Both the position numbers and the translations under genes were made by a program. The notes below the pieces were generated by a model, which saw only the letters and a program-made list of their open reading frames with translations, did no database searches and was not told the DNA's origin. A DNA stretch of 64,000 nt from Paratractidigestivibacter sp963605405 (GTDB lineage: Bacteria; Actinomycetota; Coriobacteriia; Coriobacteriales; Atopobiaceae), in NCBI GenBank assembly GCA_963605405.1, contig CAVCUP010000012.1:1-64000 (forward strand). The letters are read 5' to 3'. The first letter of the stretch is position 1, and each line of letters begins with the position of its first letter. Shown piece by piece: positions 8,053 through 16,284 of the stretch.

Positions 8053-9199
8053 CAAGTATTCCCTGAGGCTTCCCAAGGTCGTTTATGGCGGCGAGAACCC
8101 CACCGAGGAGATGGCTGCGGCCCTCAAGAAGGAAGGCGCGAAGAAGGTCGTCGTCTTTACTGACAAGAGCTTGCGCAAACTCGGCCTTGTCGAGCCGACG
8201 CTCGATGCCGTCGAGGCTGCCGGTGCCGAGGTGACCATCATCGACGATATCCCCGCTGAGCCCACCTACTCTGAGGTGCAGAATGTTGTTGATCAGGTCA
8301 AGGGCTTGGGTGCAGATGCCATAGTGGCCGTCGGCGGTGGCTCGGTCATGGATTCCGCTAAGCTTGCCGGCGTCTGTGCTACCGACGATTACACGGTCCA
8401 CGATCTTCTTGCCGACCCGTCGCGAGCCAGTAAGAAGATCAAGATGTTCGCAGTTCCCACTACCGCTGGAACCGGAGCGGAGGCCACCCCGAACGCCATC
8501 GTGGCCGTTCCGGAGGAGGAGCTCAAGGTCGGCATCGTCAACGACGGTCTCATTGCCGACTACGTGGTTCTCGATGCTCGCATGATTAAGAACCTGCCGC
8601 GATCTATTGCCGCAGCTACCGGTGTCGATGCGCTTTGCCACGCCATCGAGTGCTTTACCTGCAACAAGGCCAACCCCTTCAGCGATATCTTTGCTCTGGA
8701 GGCCTTCGATCTCATCGTGAACAACATCGAGGCTGCATGTGACGACCCTGAGGCCATGGACGCTAAGCGAGCCATGCAGATCGCGAGTTTCTATGCCGGT
8801 ATCGCCATCACCGCGTCCGGCACCACCGCGGTTCACGCGCTCTCCTATCCGCTGGGCGGCAAGTACCACATCGCTCACGGCGTATCCAATGCCATTCTGC
8901 TCTGCCCGGTCATGCATTTTAACGAGCCGGCCATTCGCGAGCGTCTGGCGGCCGCTTATGACCGCGCTATCCATGCCGGCGCGGTGTCCATCGAGGAGAA
9001 GTCCGCCGCCGTCATCGAGCGTATGGACGAGATTGTCGAGCACTTGGATATCCCAAAGAAGCTTGACGAACTCGGCGTCACCGACGCCTCCGTCGACGAG
9101 CTCGCGGAGGCCGGCATGAAGGTCCAACGTCTTCTTTCCAACAACATGCGCGAGATCACTCTTGAGGACGCCAAGGCCCTCTACGCACAGATTCTCTAG
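8045..9199 (+). CDS. Iron-containing alcohol dehydrogenase
   Basis: A 384-residue group III metal-dependent alcohol dehydrogenase. It shows the NAD-binding GGGSVMDSAK, TTAGTGAEAT, and the metal-ligand blocks DALCHAIECF and YHIAHGVSNA, which supply the conserved Asp and His residues. It starts at the ATG overlapping the kinase stop. Family members interconvert alcohols and aldehydes or hydroxy acids and semialdehydes. Within this cluster it may oxidise a hydroxyl of the imported substrate or handle an aldehyde released by the DapA-like lyase. The substrate itself is not deducible. Confidence 0.88.
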   Translation: MLSKYSLRLPKVVYGGENPTEEMAAALKKEGAKKVVVFTDKSLRKLGLVEPTLDAVEAAGAEVTIIDDIPAEPTYSEVQNVVDQVKGLGADAIVAVGGGSVMDSAKLAGVCATDDYTVHDLLADPSRASKKIKMFAVPTTAGTGAEATPNAIVAVPEEELKVGIVNDGLIADYVVLDARMIKNLPRSIAAATGVDALCHAIECFTCNKANPFSDIFALEAFDLIVNNIEAACDDPEAMDAKRAMQIASFYAGIAITASGTTAVHALSYPLGGKYHIAHGVSNAILLCPVMHFNEPAIRERLAAAYDRAIHAGAVSIEEKSAAVIERMDEIVEHLDIPKKLDELGVTDASVDELAEAGMKVQRLLSNNMREITLEDAKALYAQIL

Positions 9200-9255
9200 G
9201 CATTAGGTCAAGACCGATTAATGGCCCCGTAAGGCCAGCGAGAAAGGAAAACGTT

Positions 9256-10152
9256 ATGACAGAGCTCAAGGGCATTATCGTGCCCATCGTTACGCCGATG
9301 GATGAAGATGAAAACGTCAACACGGAGGAACTGCGTCGTCAGGTTGACCGTCAGATTGAGGCTGGTATCCACGGCATCTTCCCCTTCGGCACCAATGGAG
9401 AGGGCTACATCCTGAACGGAGCCGAGAAGAAGCTTGTTCTTGAGACCGTTATCGACCAGGTCGCGGGCCGCGTTCCTGTCTATGCGGGCACCGGTTGCAT
9501 CTCGACCAAGGAGACCATCGAGCAGTGCAAGATGGCGGAGGCCGCGGGTGCGGACATCCTCTCCGTTATCACGCCGAGCTTCGCAAAGGCTTCCCAGCAC
9601 GAGCTCGTCGTGCATTACACCAAGGTGGCAGAGGCAGTGCCGAACATGCCGATCGTGCTCTACAACATCCCGATGCGAACGGGCAACGCCATCGAGCCCG
9701 CTACCGTCGCCGAGCTTGCGAAGGTCGACAACATCGTTGGTGCCAAGGACTCTTCCGGTGATTGGGACAACCTTAGTGCCTACATCGAGCTCACGAAGGA
9801 TATGGGTTTTGGTGTTCTTTCCGGCAACGATGCTCTTATTCTCAAGGCGCTCAAGGCGGGCGCAAAGGGCGCCATCGCGGGCTGCGCTAACGTCTACCCG
9901 AAAAACATGGCAGGTATCTACGATAACTTCATTGCCGGGGACCTTGAGGCCGCGGAGGCCTGCCAGACAAACGTCGCCAACCTGCGCGCCTGCTTCAAGT
10001 ACGGCAACCCCAACACCGTGGTCAAGACTGCCGTCAACCTGCTTGGATTTCGAGTGGGCAAGTGTCGCGCCCCGTTCAACTATCTGCCGCCGGAGGGCAT
10101 CGAGGCCCTTCAGGCCGCACTCGACTCCGACGCCGCGAGGGGGGTGTGCTAA
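9256..10152 (+). CDS. DapA/NanA-family class I lyase or aldolase
   Basis: A 298-residue TIM-barrel enzyme of the dihydrodipicolinate synthase/N-acetylneuraminate lyase family. It has FPFGTNGEG near residue 45, the tyrosine of YNIP (Tyr136) and the Schiff-base lysine Lys164 in GAKDSSGD. Members make or cleave pyruvate adducts. Because the neighbours are catabolic and the lysine-biosynthesis context is absent, a 2-keto-3-deoxy acid aldolase/dehydratase or sialate-lyase-like role is more likely than DHDPS. A good ribosome site, GAGAAAGGAAAA, precedes the ATG, and the next gene starts immediately after its stop. Confidence 0.83.
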   Translation: MTELKGIIVPIVTPMDEDENVNTEELRRQVDRQIEAGIHGIFPFGTNGEGYILNGAEKKLVLETVIDQVAGRVPVYAGTGCISTKETIEQCKMAEAAGADILSVITPSFAKASQHELVVHYTKVAEAVPNMPIVLYNIPMRTGNAIEPATVAELAKVDNIVGAKDSSGDWDNLSAYIELTKDMGFGVLSGNDALILKALKAGAKGAIAGCANVYPKNMAGIYDNFIAGDLEAAEACQTNVANLRACFKYGNPNTVVKTAVNLLGFRVGKCRAPFNYLPPEGIEALQAALDSDAARGVC

Positions 10153-11223
10153 ATGGTTGCTCAGCTTCCCATCGTCGCCATCACTATGGGCGATCCGGCC
10201 GGCAACGGCCCCGAGATCACCGTCAAGGCACTCGCGGATGTCACGCTCTACGACCGTTGCCGCCCCATTGTCGTGGGCGACGCGAAGATGATCGAGCAGG
10301 CCAAGGGTTTCGTCGGCATGCCCGAGGTTCAGGTCAACCCGGTCCATTCCGTGGCCGAGGCCAAATTCGAGGCCGGCACCATCGATGTCTATCAGCTCGA
10401 CCTCATCGAGGACGTTGAGAAGTTCAAGGTGGGAGAGGTCTCCGTTGAGGGAGGCAACGCTGCGTTCCAGTCTGTAAAGAAGACCATCGAGCTTGCCATG
10501 GCCGGCGAGGTCGACGCTACCGTCACTAACGCGCTCAATAAGGAGGCCATGAACCTGGCACTCGCCCCGCAGGGGATGCACTTCGATGGACACACTGAGA
10601 TTTATGCCACGTATACGGGCACCAAGAAGTACTGCATGATGCTTGCTCACCACGATTTCCGCGTCGTGCACGTCTCTACCCACTGCTCGCTTCGCGAAGC
10701 CTGCGACCGCGTGAAGACTCCGCGCGTCCTCGAGGTCATCGAGCTCGCCAACGAGGCGTGCCGCAACCTCGGCATAGATAAGCCCAAGGTTGCCGTCGCG
10801 GGCCTGAACCCGCACTGCGGTGAGCACGGCCTCTTCGGTACCGAGGAGGCTGACGAGATCGAGCCGGCCATCAAGCTCGCTCAGGAAGAGGGCATCGACG
10901 CCGTGGGCCCCATCCCGCCCGACTCGGTCTTCTCCGAGATGAACGGCGGCTGGTACGACATCACCGTGTGCATGTACCACGATCAAGGCCACATCCCCAC
11001 TAAGGTCCTCGGCTTCGTGTATGACCGAGAGGCCCAGGGTTGGAAGGCTGTCGAGGGCGTGAACATCACGCTCGGCCTTCCCATCATCCGCACCTCTGTT
11101 GACCACGGCACGGGTTTTGCCCTTGCCGGAAAGGGGACGAGCAACGAGCTCTCCCTCGTCAATGCCATCGACTACGCCCTGCGTATGGCTGCGGGCAAGA
11201 TGGCTGAGGCCGCGCAGGCGTAA
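10153..11223 (+). CDS. pdxA2: PdxA2-like 4-phosphohydroxy-acid dehydrogenase
   Basis: A 356-residue homologue of 4-hydroxythreonine-4-phosphate dehydrogenase. Visible motifs are GDPAGNGPE at the start, FDGHTE, LNPHCGEHG, YHDQGHIPTK (metal and substrate binding) and DHGTGFALAGKG. Genuine PdxA serves vitamin B6 synthesis, but PdxA2 members paired with a DUF1537 kinase oxidatively decarboxylate phosphorylated C4 acid sugars to dihydroxyacetone phosphate. The DUF1537 gene three places upstream and the absence of other pyridoxine genes support the PdxA2 role. The ATG directly abuts the TAA of the DapA-like gene, showing cotranscription. Confidence 0.83.
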   Translation: MVAQLPIVAITMGDPAGNGPEITVKALADVTLYDRCRPIVVGDAKMIEQAKGFVGMPEVQVNPVHSVAEAKFEAGTIDVYQLDLIEDVEKFKVGEVSVEGGNAAFQSVKKTIELAMAGEVDATVTNALNKEAMNLALAPQGMHFDGHTEIYATYTGTKKYCMMLAHHDFRVVHVSTHCSLREACDRVKTPRVLEVIELANEACRNLGIDKPKVAVAGLNPHCGEHGLFGTEEADEIEPAIKLAQEEGIDAVGPIPPDSVFSEMNGGWYDITVCMYHDQGHIPTKVLGFVYDREAQGWKAVEGVNITLGLPIIRTSVDHGTGFALAGKGTSNELSLVNAIDYALRMAAGKMAEAAQA

Positions 11224-11246
11224 TAGCGTCGGCGGCATCCTTTCCA

Positions 11247-11291
11247 ACCGGGGCTTGGCTGCGAAGTGCCATGCCGTCGCCGGGCCCCGGT
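11247..11291 (+). terminator. Possible attenuating hairpin between pdxA2 and the transporter gene
   Basis: ACCGGGGC (11247-11254) and GCCCCGGT (11284-11291) form a perfect 8-bp stem around a 29-nt loop, without a convincing T tract. It lies in the 248-bp gap separating the enzymes from the transporter. It may reduce readthrough or be a processing site. The rest of this gap shows no gene. Confidence 0.3.
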
Positions 11292-11471
11292 CGGCTTTCT
11301 GCCTTTTCGGCCTAGTCGGCACTGTGCCGTTGGCCGGCATTTAACCACCTACAAAAGAGCGAAGCCTTTATTTGCGCTCCATATGTCTGTAGTTTTGCGA
11401 CCGGGATTGGCTCGGCCGTACGGGATGCCCTTGTCTTTTTTTGGCGGGGCAACAAGGAAGGAGTGATCGAG

Positions 11472-12776
11472 ATGACCCTGCAGATGATTTTGGCGCTTGC
11501 TGTTCTCGTCATCATGCTTGTCTTGATCATGTTCGACGTCATGCCGTTCGGGGCGCCCCCCATCTTCGCGAGCTGCCTGCTCGTGGCCTGTGGCACTATT
11601 TTCGGTGCCGAATGGGAGGTCCAGTGGGACGTTCCCTACGCCTTCGCGGGCTTCACAAACGCGAGCGTGTGGATGATCGCGTTCTTTATGGTCGTTATGG
11701 CGGCGGTTCAAAAGACGAGCCTCATCGCCAAGGTCAAGGACTCTATGTCAAACCTGGTGAATAAGGGCGGCTTCAAAAGCTATGTTGCGCTTATCATCGT
11801 GGTCATGCTCGGCGCCTCTCTTGCCGGCGGCGGTTCCACTGGTTACTACGTGCTTATTCTTGCCCTGGTTGCCACGCTTCCGTATAACAAGGAGCTTCCG
11901 ACCTCGAAGCTCCTCATGCCCCTCGGCTTCGCCACGAATCACCCGCTGATTCCGATCAATGTCGCACTCCAGTACGGCGTCATGGTCACCGTCCTGCAGT
12001 CTGCCGGCGCCGCCTCCGACGTCTCGATGGCCAGCTTCTCGCTGCTCACCTTCGCCCTCTCTGTCGGCTTCATCATCGCGGCTCTCGTGGGCTTTAAGTT
12101 CCTGCCCGATCACGAGATTGCGGCGGCCACTGATGAACAGAAGGCCCGTCGCAACGAGGAAATCGTCACGATGAGCAAGGGCCAGGAGACCCTCACCGTC
12201 GTGCTCTTCTTTGGCACCGTTGTCTGCATGATGTTCATGAACGTGCTCGGCAACCTTGCTTACGTGCTCCCCGGCATCGCCGCCTTTATTCTCATGCTCG
12301 CCGGCGTCGTCACCTGGAAAGAGTTCCGCGACGGCATCTTTGCGCCCGTCGTTCTCATGATGGCCGGCGTCATCCCCGTAGCCAACGCCCTCGCCGACTC
12401 CGGTCTCACTGCCCTTATCGGAAACGCCGTCGCAGGCGTTGCGGGTGGTATGAGCCCGTTCTTGATCGTCTTCATCTTCTCTGTCCTGACCTCGACCTGC
12501 GCCACCTTCACCGGCTCCAACATGGGCTCCGTGTACATTTTTGCGCCGATCGCCGTCGCCACCTGCATGCAGCTCGGCGTCTCTCCGCTCGCCGCTGCCG
12601 GCGCGGTTGTCATCTCCGGTTGGCAGGGCGGCTACATGCCCGTCGATGGCCTGCCGGCCATGATTTTTGGCATGGGCAACTATAAGCTCAGCGAGTTCTG
12701 GAAGTTCACCATCCCGATGTACTTCATCCGCATCGCGGCCCTCTCCCTCGGCGCCGTCCTCATCTTCCCGATGTAG
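11472..12776 (+). CDS. SLC13/CitM-like carboxylate transporter
   Basis: A 434-residue integral membrane protein with roughly eleven or twelve hydrophobic segments, resembling the divalent-anion:Na+ symporter/CitMHS superfamily. Characteristic small-residue loops such as GGGSTGYY near residue 120 and an STCATFTGSN stretch near 340 suit the two pseudo-symmetric substrate-binding clefts. A strong ribosome site AAGGAAGGAG places the start at 11472 rather than the in-frame GTG at 11463. Its position inside the catabolic cluster suggests it imports an anionic substrate such as an acid sugar or its ester. Coupling ion and specificity are inferred only. Confidence 0.82.
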   Translation: MTLQMILALAVLVIMLVLIMFDVMPFGAPPIFASCLLVACGTIFGAEWEVQWDVPYAFAGFTNASVWMIAFFMVVMAAVQKTSLIAKVKDSMSNLVNKGGFKSYVALIIVVMLGASLAGGGSTGYYVLILALVATLPYNKELPTSKLLMPLGFATNHPLIPINVALQYGVMVTVLQSAGAASDVSMASFSLLTFALSVGFIIAALVGFKFLPDHEIAAATDEQKARRNEEIVTMSKGQETLTVVLFFGTVVCMMFMNVLGNLAYVLPGIAAFILMLAGVVTWKEFRDGIFAPVVLMMAGVIPVANALADSGLTALIGNAVAGVAGGMSPFLIVFIFSVLTSTCATFTGSNMGSVYIFAPIAVATCMQLGVSPLAAAGAVVISGWQGGYMPVDGLPAMIFGMGNYKLSEFWKFTIPMYFIRIAALSLGAVLIFPM

Positions 12777-12823
12777 GCCAGCCCTCGGGTCGAAGCGTTG
12801 CCCGTCTATCCGACGAGGCGGGC

Positions 12824-12879
12824 GGCGCTGACAAGGTCACTCTGTTTGTTCATTCGCTTGGAGTGGTTTTGTCAGCGCC
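12824..12879 (+). promoter_or_regulatory. Long stem-loop upstream of the esterase genes
   Basis: Left arm 12824-12842 and right arm 12861-12879 pair along 19 positions: 16 Watson-Crick pairs (GGCGCTGACAA and CACTC blocks with their complements) and three consecutive G-U wobbles. The loop is 18 nt. There is no T tail, so an RNA processing, stabilising or operator role is likelier than termination. Confidence 0.6.
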
Positions 12880-12917
12880 TATTAGTTGGATCGCGAGTCA
12901 AAAGAAAGAGGGTCCCC

Positions 12918-14477
12918 ATGTCTTTGAACGAGTGCTTCTCATACATCTCTACGAAGGCCGGGGCCGACCCCGTGAGGCTCGTCTTTCTGTGTGCGTCGGC
13001 GCGAGCGTGCCCGACGGCTTCCGCTGCCGAGGAGTTCGCAAGGAGCAGCGGCTGGCTCGATGCCGTTGAGCGGGCCGGCGCCGCGCTCGTTGCGCCGTCC
13101 GCGGCCAACGGGTGGCCTGAGGGGCCGAACGACCTACTCCATATGCTGTATTCCGAAGCGCGGGGTGCATTCAGCGTCGCAAAGGGCCGCGGAATTCCCG
13201 GGAAGAACGATGTTGCTTGGCTGTGGGAGGTACTAATCGGTCTTGTGGGTTATGGGGACGGCGCGACGTTTGCGGCCGACTATGTGGCAGCGCACCCGAG
13301 CTTTGCGGCCGCAAGCGTAATCGTGGACGGCGACTTGAGCGCTTCAGCGGCGCTCGACAATCCTTCTGACCACTGGTTCGTTACGCGGCCTTCAGAAGGG
13401 TATCGCGTGCCCGCCAATAGGGACGTTCCGGTTGCCTCCTGGCTCGTGGGCTCTGCGGGAAAGGGCGTTGCCGCCGAGTCGTTTTGCCTGCGCGACGCCC
13501 CCGAGGGGTGCATGCGAGTCGACTACGCGGACATTTCGTCCGAGCCCGTGTTTGCTGAGCGGGCGCTCGACTATCTTTCTCATGTGGTCCGCTGGAAATC
13601 TTGCCCGGACGGCCGGCTCGTCTGGCATCACACCAAGGAGGACTTTCTCCTAGGCGGGGCGTATCGGCATCGTGCGGTTAAGCTCCGCGGCGTCGAGTAT
13701 CCCTATGCGGTGTACCTGCCCTGCGGGATGCCCGAGAAGGAGGCTCATGGCCTTCCATTGGTCCTTTCCATTCATGGGCGAGGTGAGCCCGCGTGGATTT
13801 TTTCGGACAAGAACGGTTGGGAGCGGCTGGCCGATGAGACCAGGGCCTTCGCGGTGGTGCTCCCCGATTCGCCGGGCAACGTCTGGATTGATGGACGTGA
13901 CGATGGGGCGGCCGGGGCGATAGCCAAGGATGCTGTCCGCGCGTTCGGCTTCGATGCGTCGCGCGTCTATATCACCGGGTTTTCCAACGGCGCCGTGTAC
14001 GCGTGCCAGCAGGCGACTGCCCACCCAGAGTGTTTCTCGGCGGTCAGCGCGTGGAACGGCCCTTGCCTCGATGCGGTACTCGCGGGTGGCTTGGGCGACC
14101 ACGTGTTTGCTGAAGGCTTCTCTGAAGGTGATGTCGAGATGCCGTTCTGGATCTGTCAAGGGTCTGCGGATGGGGAGATATGCCGGGGTCATGAGGCCGA
14201 TCTTGCTTACGTGCTCGCGCCAAATGGTTGCGACGAGGGCGACGCCGTTTGTTGGGACGGCGAGAACCGTTATCTCCCCGAGCTCGGATACGTGGAGGGT
14301 GAGCGATTGGAGTCTCGCGTATATCTTGGCTCCGACGGCCTACCGCGTGTCGGAATCACGGAAGTTCGCGATCTTCCCCATGGCGCCATTGAGGATGAGG
14401 CTCGTGCCGCCTGGGAGTTCATGAGTAGGTTTAGCCGCGCTGCTGACTCAAAGAAGGTGGAGGTGCGCGAATCATGA
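12918..14477 (+). CDS. Two-domain alpha/beta-hydrolase esterase, PHB-depolymerase/LpqC-like
   Basis: A 519-residue cytoplasmic protein without a signal peptide. The C-terminal half (about 245-510) is an esterase of the PHB depolymerase/feruloyl esterase type, with LSIHGRGEP for the oxyanion region, nucleophile Ser356 in GFSNGA and a probable catalytic His in LPHGAI. The N-terminal half resembles the same fold: GYGDGATFAADYVAAHP aligns with GFSNGAVYACQQATAHP, but the nucleophile position is Gly113. AGAGGG lies before the ATG at 12918; the longer in-frame extension lacks a ribosome site and crosses a stem-loop. The stop overlaps the next gene (ATGA). It probably removes an ester group from an imported substrate. 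Confidence 0.8.
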   Translation: MSLNECFSYISTKAGADPVRLVFLCASARACPTASAAEEFARSSGWLDAVERAGAALVAPSAANGWPEGPNDLLHMLYSEARGAFSVAKGRGIPGKNDVAWLWEVLIGLVGYGDGATFAADYVAAHPSFAAASVIVDGDLSASAALDNPSDHWFVTRPSEGYRVPANRDVPVASWLVGSAGKGVAAESFCLRDAPEGCMRVDYADISSEPVFAERALDYLSHVVRWKSCPDGRLVWHHTKEDFLLGGAYRHRAVKLRGVEYPYAVYLPCGMPEKEAHGLPLVLSIHGRGEPAWIFSDKNGWERLADETRAFAVVLPDSPGNVWIDGRDDGAAGAIAKDAVRAFGFDASRVYITGFSNGAVYACQQATAHPECFSAVSAWNGPCLDAVLAGGLGDHVFAEGFSEGDVEMPFWICQGSADGEICRGHEADLAYVLAPNGCDEGDAVCWDGENRYLPELGYVEGERLESRVYLGSDGLPRVGITEVRDLPHGAIEDEARAAWEFMSRFSRAADSKKVEVRES

Positions 14478-16210
14478 GAAACGATTATGAGCCGCTGGTC
14501 CAGCGCTCGGCCCTTGCCGGAGTTTTGGCGCGAGAGACGGTGAGCGGGTTAACCTCTGGGGTCTTGAATCCTGAGAACAACGTTGAGGTCAAGGCAGGGT
14601 CCGACCGCACGATGCTCGTGTATGTGCCGGAATCCGGATGCCCCCATCCCAAACAGACGCAGGTGCTTGTGGTCCTGAGAAGCGAATCCGGAGAGAATAG
14701 CGCGAAGCAGCTCTTGAGCGATCTCGGCCTGGCGCGTCTTGCCGAGGACCGTCATTTCGTCGTTGTGTTCCCGGAGCCCACGGCAGATGGATGGAACTAC
14801 ATTGGCGACGTGTCGCGCGAGGATGACGCAGACTTCATTGTCCGCTGCTTCGCTGCCCTGCCCAAGACAGAGGTGGGAGTCTCCGGTTTCAACGGCATGA
14901 TTTTTCATCTTGCGTGTGATTCCGCTTCCTCCGCGATGGTTATGAGCCTCGCGGCGAACCGTCCGCTTGATGCCGCCGCGGTCATGGTCGGCTCTCTTCC
15001 TGAGGGTTTCTCGCTTCCGAAGCCGAAAGCGCCGCAATCAGCCTGGCTTTATGAGCGAAGCGAGATGCTTGAGGCGTGGCTTGCCGAGGCCAATGGAGCC
15101 GAGGCACATGTGTCTGAGGGCGGGCTATCGGACGAGGAGGTGTTGCGCGCCTGGGAAGAGATGTTCTCGGTAACGCGCCGCTGGCGTAACGATGCGTTCG
15201 GAACGTACCAGGAGCGCGTCGACTTTGCTCGCAAGGGATACGTTGCGCATGTGGATGACCGCTTACTCGGGCTGGCCGACGGTCTGCCCCGAACATGGCA
15301 CGAGCTTGTGCCGACGAGCGTAGCTGAGTCCACTGAGGCCGCTCCGCTTGTTATCTACCTGCATGGAATTAACTGCTGCGGTACCTATGGAGCCGAGCAG
15401 AGCGGATGGGGGAGCCTGGCTGCGCGAGACGGCTTTATGGCGGTTTTTCCCGATGCTACGGCTGAGATGCGCTGGAACGTGTGGGACGATCCGCGCCTAC
15501 CGTTCGATATGGCCTATATCCTCGCGCTCATCGACCACATGGACGAGGTCCACCCGGTTGATCGCTCTCGTGTGTATCTCTCGGGCTTCTCGATGGGGTC
15601 TATGTTTGCGAACGCCCTTGCGGCGGCGTATCCAGAGTTTTTTGCTGGGGTCGTAGCACTGAACGGGCCATCCATGGGCATCCTGAGGGCGCTCGACGAA
15701 TCGCGTGGAATGATCTTGCGGTTTTGTCGCACCTCCGCGGTTGCCGGGCTTTTGCCGAGCGAAGCGACCTACTCACCCGCTCGCGAGCTTGCAGAGAAGA
15801 AAAAAGCGGCCTTTGATTACCGCATGCCCGTTGTCCAGTTCGTGGGACTGCTCGACGGAGTCGGCTTCGAGTCCGGCAGTTTTTGGCCGGTGGACACAGG
15901 CGACGATGGGCTTTGGCCGCGAACGATCTGCTGGTGGCTCGAATATGACCGGTCCTGTGGAGGGTTTTCGACTGGAGCCGCCACTCCGACCGGGTTTGCG
16001 TCGGACACGTGCGAGCGTGTGGGAGAGCGGATGGTGGAGCAGGCTTGGTGTTCGACCGATTCCGGTTCTCCTGTGTATTACCGAGTCATCGCGACCGAGC
16101 GTATGCCCCATGCCGTCGCTCTTGAGCAGATTGAGCACGGATGGGGCGTGGTGCGGCACTGGTCGCGCCGCCCGGATGGGTCGCTCGCGTACGACGGCCT
16201 CGATGTTTAG
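14474..16210 (+). CDS. Second two-domain alpha/beta-hydrolase esterase, PHB-depolymerase-like
   Basis: A 578-residue cytoplasmic hydrolase translationally coupled to the preceding esterase through a 4-bp overlap. The C-terminal domain (about 270-575) has IYLHGINCCGTYG, nucleophile Ser373 in SGFSMGS and a late His in RMPHAV. The first ~250 residues again look like a diverged copy of the fold: VSGFNGMIF occupies the nucleophile elbow, with Asn140 where Ser is expected. The two genes therefore share an unusual pseudoenzyme-enzyme architecture and probably arose by duplication. Likely substrates are small esters or acylated carbohydrates; the exact reaction is unknown. Confidence 0.78.
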   Translation: MRNDYEPLVQRSALAGVLARETVSGLTSGVLNPENNVEVKAGSDRTMLVYVPESGCPHPKQTQVLVVLRSESGENSAKQLLSDLGLARLAEDRHFVVVFPEPTADGWNYIGDVSREDDADFIVRCFAALPKTEVGVSGFNGMIFHLACDSASSAMVMSLAANRPLDAAAVMVGSLPEGFSLPKPKAPQSAWLYERSEMLEAWLAEANGAEAHVSEGGLSDEEVLRAWEEMFSVTRRWRNDAFGTYQERVDFARKGYVAHVDDRLLGLADGLPRTWHELVPTSVAESTEAAPLVIYLHGINCCGTYGAEQSGWGSLAARDGFMAVFPDATAEMRWNVWDDPRLPFDMAYILALIDHMDEVHPVDRSRVYLSGFSMGSMFANALAAAYPEFFAGVVALNGPSMGILRALDESRGMILRFCRTSAVAGLLPSEATYSPARELAEKKKAAFDYRMPVVQFVGLLDGVGFESGSFWPVDTGDDGLWPRTICWWLEYDRSCGGFSTGAATPTGFASDTCERVGERMVEQAWCSTDSGSPVYYRVIATERMPHAVALEQIEHGWGVVRHWSRRPDGSLAYDGLDV

Positions 16211-16284
16211 TAATTGCGGCGGATTCTCGCTGTTTGTATACGCATTGTAGAGGTGCCGCGGCGCCATGAGAGAAAGGAACCGTA

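Noticed and set aside
9208..11340. A 710-codon minus-strand frame opposite the DapA-like and pdxA2 genes
   Set aside because: Third-position GC bias creates it; the plus-strand genes have clear motifs and ribosome sites.
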